From Coenobita brevimanus (Eukaryota; Arthropoda; Malacostraca; Decapoda; Coenobitidae), in contig CM064653.1 in assembly GCA_032717465.1 (NCBI GenBank), forward strand, positions 38,943,055 through 39,007,054: DNA of 64,000 nt. The letters run 5' to 3'. Of this stretch, positions 35,010 to 44,739 are shown in pieces. The notes beneath the pieces were generated by a model, which saw only the letters and a program-made list of their open reading frames with translations, did no database searches and was not told the origin of the DNA. Positions within the stretch are counted from its first letter, which is position 1; every line of letters starts with the position of its first letter. Made by a program: the position numbers and the translations under genes.

Positions 35010-35347
35010 TTGTTGGTTACCCCAGTTGTCTAAAGGAGCAGACCCATCAACCACAGGCAAGGAGCACTCCTGCCAGGCCATCCTGTGTAGTGACGATGAT
35101 GAAATTGTCAGCACTACTGCTACCGGTACTACTACTGCTGCTGCTGCTGGTGGTGGTACTACTAGTACTGCTGCTGCTGTTACTACTACTACTGCTGCTG
35201 TTACTACTACTACTACTACTGCTGCTGCTGTTACTACTACTACTACTGCTGCTACTGTTACTACTACTACTACTACTACTGCTGCTGTTACTACTACTAC
35301 TACTGCTACTACTACCACCACCACCACCACTACAATGCATCAAAGTC
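35010..35347 (+). CDS. Possible Thr/Ala-repeat exon
   Basis: A 3' splice site candidate (TTATTTTTTCAG ending at 35009) precedes an open frame that reads QLSKGADPSTTGKEHSCQAI, then 'CSDDDEIVS', then a long Thr/Ala tract encoded by ACT and GCT, then MHQS before GTGAGT at 35348-35353, a possible donor. The non-repeat part is ordinary-looking protein. The repeat would make a flexible, possibly glycosylated linker if translated. No neighbouring exon was found and the tract is also open in other frames, so it may be only a trinucleotide repeat in non-coding DNA. Confidence 0.3.
35112..35333. repeat. Compound (ACT)n/(GCT)n trinucleotide repeat
   Basis: About 220 bp of ACT blocks broken by GCT blocks, ending in an ACC block. 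Confidence 0.95.
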
Positions 35348-35404
35348 GTGAGTTATTCAATATTTCTTTCACATGGCCAATATATTGTAATTTTGTGGCA
35401 ATAC

Positions 35405-36130
35405 ATCCCCACATAGCACTTCTTTGTGACTAGCATCATATTCCAGTGCTAATACTATGCTGTACATCAAGGAGAGTTTTCTGTATAAAGGTTTCCCCCC
35501 CCTTGTCTGAGGGCAGGTCAGTTCTGGCGAGTGTATAATTATAGGTCAGGCGTAGGTATCGGCAAGGCCGCACTCCCCCGCTCATATGCCACATTTAGGA
35601 GGGGGGGGAAACCTTTATACAGAAAACTCTCCTTGATTTTTACCTCAGTGGTGGTGTGGAACAAAAGTCATAATAATTTCATAATTAGTTTCGGAAATAC
35701 ACCAGTTTATATAGAAACCAAGAGAGAAAGAGAAAGCCAGAGACACAGGGTAAGGATCATGGAGCGGGGCTGCAGCGGTGGCCGATGGTCGGTGACGTGG
35801 ATATGGCTACAGTGGGGGAATCCCCGGTCATCCCGGCTGCCCCACCACAGCGTTCATTTCTCGCTGCGGCTACTATAGCATCATATTCTAGTGCTAATAC
35901 TATGCTCTACATCCTTCCATAGCACTTCTTTGTGACTAGCATCATATTCTAGTGTTAATACTACCGTATGTTATTCATCCCTACATAGCATTGCTTTGTG
36001 ACTAGCATCATATTCTAGTGTTAATACAATGCTAAATATTCCTCCATAGCACTTCTTTGTGACTAGCATCATATTCTAGTGTTATTACCATGCAATACAT
36101 CCCTCCATAGCACTTCTTTTTGACTAGCAT
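35405..36130. repeat. ~65-bp tandem repeat, interrupted
   Basis: Units contain 'agcacttctttgtgactagc', 'atcatattctagtg' and 'taatacta'. One unit lies at 35410-35470 and about four follow from 35876. The space between holds a foldback (35466-35637) and about 240 bp of unrelated sequence, which together look like an insertion. Confidence 0.8.
35466..35637. repeat. Foldback with perfect 37-bp arms
   Basis: 35466-35502 ('atcaaggagagttttctgta', 'taaaggttt', eight C) is the exact reverse complement of 35601-35637. The loop is 98 bp. Likely a MITE or a recent inverted duplication; no clear target duplication found. Confidence 0.85.
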
Positions 36131-36179
36131 TTTCTTTGACCAAGTTAAAGTATATTGACAGTTGCACCACCACTTATGA

Positions 36180-36960
36180 TAGGTAGATAGATTGATAGAT
36201 AGATAGATAGATAGATGGATGTTAGTTTCTCCACCATATGAGCTCCTGTGAAATAGATGTTAAGTTGCTGCACCTTTTAGATAGACTGATAGGCAGATAG
36301 ATAAGTGTAATAGATAGACATAGATTGGTGGATAGGATAGATAAGTGTTATAGATAGACAGACTGATAGACTGGTGGATAGGATAAATGTAATGGATAGA
36401 CTGATAAATTGGAGGATAGGATAGATAATGTTATAGATACATAGTGATAGATTGGTGGATAGATAATGTTAAAAGTTTCTTCACCTTTTAGGTAGACTGA
36501 TAGGCAGATAGATAAATGTTATAGATAGATAGACTGACAGATAGTTGGATAGATATGTTGAGAGTTGCTTCACCACTAAATTGAGTTCCTGTGATAGATA
36601 GATTGATAGATCGGTGATAGGTACAATTGTGATGGATAGACAGTTGTGATGATGGTGATAGATAGATAGATGATGAGAGATAATGATGGATAGACAGTTG
36701 TGATGATGGTGATAGATAGATATATGGTGATAGGTAATGATGGATAGACCGTTGTGATGGTGATAGATAGATATATGGTGAGAGATAATGATGGATAGAC
36801 AGTTGTGATGATGGTGATGATAGATAGATGGTGATAATGATGGCTAGACAGTTGTGATAGGTAGTGGTGATGATAGATAGATGTTGCTTGATAATTTATA
36901 GATAGTGATATATAAACTAATAGATAAATGAACAATGACAGATAGACAGATGATAGATAG
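36180..36960. repeat. GATA-rich compound repeat
   Basis: GATA/TAGA microsatellite grading into a ~55-bp minisatellite at about 36590-36870 ('gatggatagacagttgtgat', 'gatggtgatagatagat'). Confidence 0.9.
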
Positions 36961-37129
36961 ATAATGACAGTGATGATGATAATTATAATTTCATAAGTGG
37001 AGGAGCAGCTTGTCATTATGGTTATTATTATTATTATTATTAATATGTGGCTAAGTATTTTATAACCTGTATTTTTTTTTTTATTCAAACCAAATTAATT
37101 TCTGGATTGTTAAAAAAATATTATAGGCT

Positions 37130-37660
37130 AAGTTCATTAAGAGCCTCCTTGGTTACTAGTCGAATCAAACCTATTTCCAGCAATCATTCTGTACAATCTC
37201 CTTGGTTACTAGTGAAATTAAACCTCTCCTGCAATCAAGCTTTAGAATCTCCTTGGTTACTAGTCAAATCAAACCTCCCCAGCCATCATACTCTAGAATC
37301 TCCTTGGTTACTAGTCAAATCAAACCTCCCCAGCCATCATACTCTTGAATCTCCTTGGTTACTAGTCAAATCAAACCTCCCCAGCCATCATACTCTAGAA
37401 TCTCCTTGGTTACTAGTCAAATCAAACCTCCCCAGCCATCATACTCTAGAATCTCCTTGGTTACTAGTCAGACCTCCCCAGCGATCATACTTCTTGGTTA
37501 CTAGTCGTCAAACCTCCCCAGTGATCATACTCCTTGGTTACTAGTCAAATCAAACTTCTATTTCATGCAATCAGGCTTCAGAATCTCCTTGGTTACTAAT
37601 CAAATCAATCAACTGCAATTGTACTCTAGAATCTCCTTGGTTACTAGTGAAATAGTCACT
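37130..37660. repeat. 51-bp minisatellite
   Basis: About nine units of 'ctccttggttactagtcaaa' + 'tcaaacctccccagccatca' + 'tactctagaat' (51 bp). The unit length is a multiple of three, so one forward frame stays open as a 17-residue repeat (SPWLLVKSNLPSHHTLE). No evidence that it is translated. Confidence 0.9.
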
Positions 37661-38039
37661 GAGCTGAAAGGGGTCATGTTTTTACATTGAAACAGTAAAC
37701 TTACAATCAGACAGAAAAAAAAGGAGAGAGAGAAAAAAGAAAGAGAGAGAAAGAAAAGAAAAAGAGGGAAACAGCCTCAGGTTATAAAATGCTTATTTAA
37801 TTAGCTTGCAGTAAATGTAGGGGAGTTATTCGTTTTCTCTCCCTGTTATTATGCATTTGCTGTACATTATTATTATTATTATTTATTATTATTGTTGTTG
37901 TTTTGTGTTGTGCGATTTTTCTGATTACTCATGTAGATTTTTTCCTATTGTAATTTCCATTGATATATTTGCATTATTATTGCTGTTGTCTTGTATATGT
38001 ATATGGAGTACAGAGAGTGGATAGGATACGAAATAATGT

Positions 38040-38400
38040 GATTCATGAAAGTCGCAGAGTGAGGAAGTCTGGACACCAGAATCGAAGAGAGTGTACTGAG
38101 ATGGTATGGTCATGTGGAGAGAATGGATAACAATAGAGTGGTGAAAAAGGTTAACCTGAGTGAATTTAAAGGAGGGAGGAGGAGAGGTAGGCCAAGGAGA
38201 AGGTGGAGGGATATGGTGGATAAGTGTGTGGGGAAGAGAGGTATGAAAGTTGGTGAGGCTAGGGAACTGACAAGAGATCGAGCTGGCTGGATGAATTTGA
38301 AGGAGGGAGGAGGCGAGGTAGGCCAAGCAGAAGGTGAATATTGTGAGAAGTGCATGATCAGGGAATTGTCAACCCTTTTCTTAATGTGACAGTGTCCAGA
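38040..38400 (+). mobile_element. LINE C-terminal fragment
   Basis: Encodes 'VLRWYGHVERMDNNR', 'RRRGRPRRRWRDMVDKCVGK' and 'GEARELTRDRAGWM', the post-RT tail of an RTE-like LINE, related to but distinct from family A. RT core absent. Confidence 0.8.
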
Positions 38401-38749
38401 TTGACTATTGGATATGTTTAGGCTGTGTGAGGCTACAGAGCGTGTTGAATGTTTTTGGCATATCTGATACAGCCAGGATTCCGTGGGCTTGAATGATGAG
38501 TGAATGGAAGCGTGGCCCATTGGATTGGACAAATTTGGGCTGTCTGGACATTTCTACTCCTCACCCTGCCCTGGGTGAGCAAGGAGGTCCCAATGATGAT
38601 GATGATGATGATGACTATACAATAACAGAACAGAGGGAGGAAAAATATAAAAAAAATAATCCGTACACCAGATGACAGGTGCTTGTTAACCTTGCAGGGA
38701 ATCATGGGTAGATGGCAGTTTTAGGCCAAGTTAAATTAGGAGTATATGA

Positions 38750-38935
38750 CCTTTTAACCCAGCCATTGAGTTGCGTTTGATCCCAGGAGGATGCCGGCTC
38801 AACTCAATGCCGGTCCCAAGCCCGGATGAATTGGGGAGGGTTGGTGTCAGGAGTGGGTGTCCGGCCGTAAAAATTTGCCAAGCCCAGACACGGTATGGTT
38901 TACCGTACCGTTTAGCTGACTGAATATCAGGTGTT
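38750..38935. repeat. Dispersed repeat, possible LINE/SINE tail
   Basis: Contains 'gatgccggctcaactcaatg', 'ccggtcccaagcccggatga' and 'ggttggtgtcagg', 'ggccgtaaaaa'. This composition is familiar from tails of RTE-related retroelements in animals. That link is from memory and unverified. Confidence 0.35.
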
Positions 38936-40204
38936 TTCCCTGGCTGAGTCATGTCCCCCCCCCCCTCCCTCCCCTTTACCTCTCTCTCACTGTCTCTCTT
39001 CGTGTGAGGCCTGGGTGGCTGGGTACTTAGAATAGTCCACACATACATATCCTCCCAGTTTCTGTCAATTTGATGTCGTCTCGCCATGCTTGCTTGTTGT
39101 GTGGGGATGGTCTTCTTACGAGGGGGTCGCTAAGAAGGGGTCTTAAATGTGATGCTCTGGCCCTAGGATGTACTGCGCGAACCCACAACAGGCACGTAAG
39201 GTGAACGGCGAGATGTCACAAAGGGAGGATGTTCCGGCCATCACATGCACTCGGCCCTTGCGTGTGACAATCACGTGGTTGTTTGTTTTATATTTTTTTC
39301 CATTGAATAATGTATTTTCAATTTTGATTTTAGTAATTTTTATCACAAATGTTTATTATGTGCCGTGTGGGTGTTGGATGTACCTGAGAGGACGCTTTTG
39401 AGGCCATAACCCTTGGGTACAACAAACAATCGGACTATATGCCATTTTCACCCTGCCTGGCACCATATCTGTGGGGTCATCAACACCTGAGGCACTGATG
39501 TCATTCCTGATGGTGTCGGACTTGTCGAAATGAGTATAGTCTGGGCCGATGTGTTGCTCGTTAATCAGGGCACCAGCACTTATCTGAATGTCATACGTGG
39601 GACGCTGATACATATTTCACATCCTCCCAGTCTTCACACACCATTGCTCTGATGGCTGTGGTTCATAGACCATTGCTCTGATGACTATGGTTCACTCCAT
39701 TGCTCTGATGGCTATGGTTCATGCACCATTGCTCTGATGGGCATGGCACCCCAAACACCCCTTGAGTTAGATCGCTTTTGATCACAGCCACATGGACCAC
39801 ATGAATATTCTGTAGTAACTGGCAAGCCTAAGAAAGGCATTTGTGTGTGTGTGTGTGTGTGTCTTCCAGGGTGCCTTCAATTCATTAGCTTCCTAAATGG
39901 ATGAGATTTTTAATTGTTAAAAATGTCACCAAGCTGCTAGGTTTCCAGATTAGACGTACTTTTATATATTATAAAAGTACGATGTCACCGAAACGTCACC
40001 AAGGTATTCTAAAGTACGATGTCACCAAAATGTCACCAAGCTACACTGTATAAAAAATATATCCGGATAAAGCCTGTGGTATGGGCCAGCTTGATTCGCT
40101 AGAAAGAACTCTTTCGATGTACATTCGTTCGGAAGGTGCTAAGCTTGCACCAGCGGGGATTGCGTTGCGGCCAGCATTCGATTCCGTTCTCAGCGTTTGC
40201 TTAC
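38936..40204. other. Non-coding stretch with short tandem repeats
   Basis: About four ~32-bp units of 'ccattgctctgatgg..atggttca' lie at 39645-39750, a (GT)n at 39840-39862, and a near-palindrome at 39955-39981 (12-bp arms cgtacttttata/tataaaagtacg) followed by repeated 'gatgtcacc' motifs. No gene recognised. Confidence 0.5.
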
Positions 40205-40690
40205 AATTCCACACACACACCAGTTCCTGTTCCTGGTGTGGTTTCTTTGCATCACACACCAGTTCCTGTTCCTGGTGTGGTTTCTTTGCGTTACACACAC
40301 CAGTTCTTGTTCTTGGTGTGGTTTCTTTGCATCACACACACCAGTTCCTGTTCCTGGTGTGGTTTCTTTGCATCACACACACCAGTTCCTGTTCCTGGTG
40401 TGGTTTCTTTGCGTCACACACACCAGTTCCTGTTCCTGGTGTGGTTTCTTTGCGTCACACACACCAGTTCCTGTTCTTGGTGTGGTTTCTTTGCATCACA
40501 CACACCAGTTCCTGTTCCTGGTGTGGTTTCTTTGCATCACACACACCAGTTCCTGTTCTTGGTGTGGTTTCTTTGCGTCACACACACACCAGTTCCTGTT
40601 GATGGTGTGATTTCTACGTCACACACACCAGTTCCTGCTCTTGGTGTGGTTTCTTTGTCACACTCACCACTTCCTGTTCTCGAAGTGTTC
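40205..40690. repeat. 41-bp minisatellite
   Basis: About eleven units of 'catcacacacaccagttcct' + 'gttcctggtgtggtttctttg', 41 bp. Each unit contains inverted ACACCAG/CTGGTGT arms. All three forward frames are open across the array. Confidence 0.93.
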
Positions 40691-40889
40691 CAAAGACAAA
40701 GATCAAGAAGAAATTGAAGACTAAATGCTTCCAGTCTGAAACGTTTCTCCAAATGTCAGACGTCTATTGCCATTGTTCAACACAGATTTCAGCATATCAA
40801 ACTGCAAGGCCTATGCAATGATGATGATGGCAGCATGTCCAATGGAAGGGTGGTTGGGACGGGCATGGTGTGGGTCCGAGCAGCTTACC

Positions 40890-41170
40890 TCCTCGTGGTG
40901 GACCTGGGTAGAGTGATCTTCATGTATATATTGTTGCTGTGGCTCCAGGTTCATAAAGAAATATAAACCCTATGGATTGCAGCCTGAAATTGCCTTCCTG
41001 CAGCCCACAACCGTTGTTTGGAAGATGAGGCGAGGGGTGTTGAAATTGTTCTCCTGCAGGGTACGACTCATGTGTGGGAGATAGTTGAGGGATGTTTGTG
41101 TGGGTGGGCAGTAGAAGCACCCAGTTACATCAGCGGCACCACATGAAGGCGTCCCTCACTATGACCATAT
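40890..41170 (+). repeat. SINE-like repeat family D, copy 2
   Basis: Matches 600-860 in order: 'ccaggttcataaag', 'ttgcagcctgaaattgcctt', 'cctgcagcccacaa', 'gggcag', 'catcagcggcaccacatgaa'. Confidence 0.5.
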
Positions 41171-41289
41171 TTTAGAGCTGCTCGAAGCATATCAATGAAG
41201 ATCACTCTAGCTGAAAGCTGCAATTTTTGACAAAGTTTGTTTAGTAACACAATTACTTAGTGGCATTATAAAATGGTTGTTGGCATTAA

Positions 41290-41515
41290 AATCTATACTT
41301 GGTAACGAAGTACCAGTATATGCTTGGTGACATTACAGTATGTGCTTGGTGACGAAGTACCAGTATATGCTTGGTGACATTACAGTATATGCTTGGTGAC
41401 AATACTTGGTGACGAAGTACCAGTATATGCTTGGTGACAATACTTGGTGACGAAGTACCAGTATGTGCTTGGTGACATTACAGTATATGCTTGGTGACAT
41501 AATACTTGGTGATGT
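41290..41515. repeat. 'cttggtgac' tandem repeat
   Basis: Units alternate between 'tatgcttggtgacattacag' and 'cttggtgacgaagtaccagt', about 22-27 bp. Confidence 0.85.
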
Positions 41516-41719
41516 TACTTAAAGGTTTAGTCATAAGAGGTACTTGGATTATCTTGTCGTTTGGTGATATCTTATAATAAGGGTGACATCCTAAAATGAT
41601 TCAGTTTCATTAAAAAGAAAAAAAAAAATCACTACAGCAAAGCATGGTGTGATAATTTTGTATTTTCTATGCATACTGTATATATATATATATGATTGAA
41701 ATGGGCTTTTATAGGTCAG

Positions 41720-42115
41720 TATGAAGTCACAGTATTTGTCTCTTTGTGCATCATATTGCTTCTTTTTGGTATTTTCTGTTATATCCCAAGGCCAGTATTA
41801 TGCTTTTTGTTATTCCACATACACGCTTCTGATATATTTCCTGTTTTACCACAAGTCTGGTATTATGCTTGTTTATTTTTCTTATAAATGTTACCTTGTT
41901 ATACCTCGTCACTTTTTTTGGTATATTTCCTGTTATACCGCAAGTCTGGTATTATGCATGTTATATTTTTCTGATATATTTTGTCTCATACCTCATATCA
42001 CTTCGTTTGGTATATTTTAGTTATACCAGAAGTCTGGTATTATGCTTGTTATATTCTGATATATTTTGTCTCATCTCAACTAGCTTCTTTTGGTATATTT
42101 CCTGTTATACCACGA
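41720..42115. repeat. ~85-bp degenerate tandem repeat
   Basis: About five units with 'ggtatatttcctgttatacc', 'caagtctggtattatgcttg' and 'ttctgatatattt'. Forward open frames here are by-products of the repeat. Confidence 0.8.
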
Positions 42116-42448
42116 ATATATGAATTGTTAAGAACAGTTGTTGTTCATACTTGGGAATCTACTAGTGTTCCAGATGTACTATTTGATGTTGCATCTTTAA
42201 TATAGTGGACACAAAATGTTGTGCTGTTAGCTTCACAGTAAACTAAGGTGGTTTGCATTGAATGTATGCTTACTGTAAAATTAGTTACCTTCCACTCTGA
42301 AGGACATCTTAGTTAATTTGAGTTCAGTTATTGTGACAGAACCAGCACAGAATACTGATGTTGCAGTTTACACCAAAATTGATCAATGCATTATGTTTTT
42401 TGACTTGACATCTGGTTATATATTTCTTGTCTAGTTAATTATGTCTTG

Positions 42449-42454
<6 letters not shown>

Positions 42455-42509
<55 letters not shown>

Positions 42510-42545
42510 ATTTATATATATTATATATACACAGTATATAAATTA
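42455..42545. repeat. (TA)n microsatellite
   Basis: About 75 bases of nearly pure TA alternation, adjoining the SINE target duplication. Confidence 0.9.
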
Positions 42546-42563
42546 TTTATAGCAATAGATTGT

Positions 42564-43072
42564 GGTAGGTGGGGGTGCTCACCATCCACTCACTCGATGT
42601 AATGCTGCTCTCGGGTGTCTGCCCTTTCCTGTCCATCCTTCTGTCTTTCCATTCTCTTCAGTCCTTCTTTCCTTCGTTCTTTCCTTGGCCTTCTGCTACG
42701 GGTGACTTTATTCTCCCTCTTCTTTATTTCTTTCCTTCATTCTTTCCACTTCCTTCAGCCTGTGGGTGACTCTACACTGAGTGACAAGTCAAATGGTTTC
42801 CTATGCACCAGGAAACCATTTACTATGCTGGGTGGTAACCATATAACAAAATTTTGGCTCCTGGTGGTTTAGTGGGTAATTATTGCGCTCCAATTGGATT
42901 GAGCCGGTGAAGGTTTATATCCAAGGGATGGTTGGGGTTGATTGCTCATGTAATGCCACTCAGGGATGAGTGAGGCTGATCACTCTCATCTTAAATGTGT
43001 GGACCAACTGCCTAGCCCCGGGCTCCTACGCTTCTCATGGGGCAGTGTAGGATTGGATCATGGATGGATGGA
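42564..43072 (+). repeat. Composite SINE with 16-bp target duplication
   Basis: Flanked by TATAGCAATAGATTGT at 42548-42563 and 43073-43088. A perfect Pol III A box (TGGTTTAGTGG) lies at 42865-42875 and a near B box (GGTTTATATCC) at 42912-42922, with tRNA-like spacing. Unusually, these boxes sit about 300 bp inside the unit, so the element looks like a fusion of a 5' segment with a tRNA-derived SINE. The 3' end is an ATGG repeat. Another copy is at 56098-56538 on the reverse strand. Confidence 0.8.
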
Positions 43073-43209
43073 TATAGCAATAGATTGTCTATATTGTTGT
43101 GGTTTATATGATTGTATAATTATCACATTAGTTAATTATATCTTCAGTCCACAGATACTTTAGCTTAGTAAACTAAATCTCGCTCAGGTATACTGTATAA
43201 CATATACAC

Positions 43210-43850
43210 ATGGTAAGTCATACACTCGCATACATTCAAAAATACATACATACGCACACAAATGTTTCTGTCACGGGTGGTGTGTGGGCCTGCTATACAC
43301 GTATATACGTAACCATAGGTAATGGATCATGTGCACATGACATACATACAGACAGACAACCAAGGGTAATGGATCGTGCACATGACATACAGTACATACA
43401 TACACAGACAGACGGAATATGTAAGCATAGGTAATGGATCATGTGCACATGACATACATACAGACAGAATATGTAAGCATAGGTAATAGATCATGTGCAC
43501 ATGACATACAGACACACAGAATACGTAAGCATAGGTAATGGATCATGTGCACATGACACATACAGACAGACAACCAAGGGTAATGGATCATGTGCACATG
43601 ACACATACATACATAGAGACAGACAACCAAGGGTAATGGATCGTTGTGCACATGACATACATTTATAAATACAGTACATACTGTACTTAACCAGAGTTAA
43701 TGGATCATTATGTACACATAACACGGTATACATATACATCTAGACAGTAAGAGTTAATGGTCATTATGTGCACATGACATACATACATACATGTGCAACC
43801 GAAGTTAATGGATCATTATTTGCACATGATCATTATATGCACGTGGATCA
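43210..43850. repeat. ~50-bp minisatellite with palindromic core
   Basis: About ten units of 'aggtaatggatcatgtgcac' + 'atgacatacatacagacaga'. Many units contain the palindrome TCATGTGCACATGA. Confidence 0.88.
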
Positions 43851-43868
43851 TTGTGTACATGAATGTGC

Positions 43869-43878
43869 GCAGCGCGCG

Positions 43879-43935
<57 letters not shown>
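43869..43935. repeat. (CG)n(CA)n tract, Z-DNA-prone
   Basis: About 17 bases of GC alternation run directly into about 50 bases of CA alternation: one uninterrupted purine-pyrimidine alternation. Confidence 0.95.
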
Positions 43936-43937
<2 letters not shown>

Positions 43938-44347
43938 AAATATGTGAACTGAAAGCCCCTTCTGAGCATCACGCACCCTTCCTGTGAGTCCGTATTTCAT
44001 GATAGTCACAATAGACTCTTGAGGCCAATGATGTAAATGTATTCCCCCCAAATCTCATCAGGCCAGAGTATAATGGTTTATAAGTTAGAGTTGGTTTTAT
44101 ATTTATGCCTACAGTATGTCTCTGTCTATCTTATATTTGTATGTATCTACTTTTTATATTAAGAATATGCTTATTCCAGCAGTATATATAATTAGTAACT
44201 TTATTTAAGGTAGCATGTTGGCTGTACACCCAGTACTTATAAGGAGGACACAGTAAACCCATAGTGTATGCATTACTTTATTTTGTACTTTAAAGTAATT
44301 ACAAGATATATGAAGTTCAAGGTAACGGTATAGTCTTTTCATGTTAA

Positions 44348-44471
44348 CCTGGCCTAAAAGGGACGTCAGTGTGTCTAGTAAGCCTGAGTAAATAGCAGGA
44401 GAATATGGTGCTAGTCATGCAGAACTGATATGAAGAAAAAGCAGATGCATAAGTGGAAAACCTGGGCCAAG
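44348..44471. mobile_element. Candidate TTAA-flanked MITE
   Basis: Starts CCTGGCCTAAAA and ends CTGGGCCAAG, flanked by TTAA at 44344-44347 and 44472-44475. Internal similarity to 22429-22604 and 26040-26217 ('gaatatggtgctagtcatgc', 'cctgggccaagtt'). Confidence 0.55.
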
Positions 44472-44739
44472 TTAAAATGAAAGAAGTATAGCCACACAAT
44501 CATCATTGGTAAGTAGAAAACATTATTTTAGTCTAAGCCCAAACAAAGATTTTCACATTTACAAGTACTATGTATCTTTAGTTTTCCCAACAATTTCTAG
44601 CAACTGTTGGAAATTAATTGCTTTTGGCAGTTTAGCTTCCAGTAAATAGAAAACATTGTTAATACATAGATATAGCAATTGTAAGCTGTTTCAGCCCAAT
44701 GTCTGTTATAATGTCTTTCAACCTACCTGTCCTTCCTCC

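Noticed and set aside
34998..35416. Poly-Val, poly-Ser and poly-Leu frames
   Set aside because: Alternative readings of the ACT/GCT repeat. Only the Thr/Ala frame has a non-repetitive flank and splice-like borders.
40136..40717. Forward 193-, 173- and 137-residue frames
   Set aside because: By-products of a 41-bp minisatellite lacking stops in any frame. Kept as a finding about the repeat, not as genes.
41696..42205. Forward hydrophobic frames resembling membrane proteins
   Set aside because: Translation of an ~85-bp T-rich tandem repeat, open in three frames.
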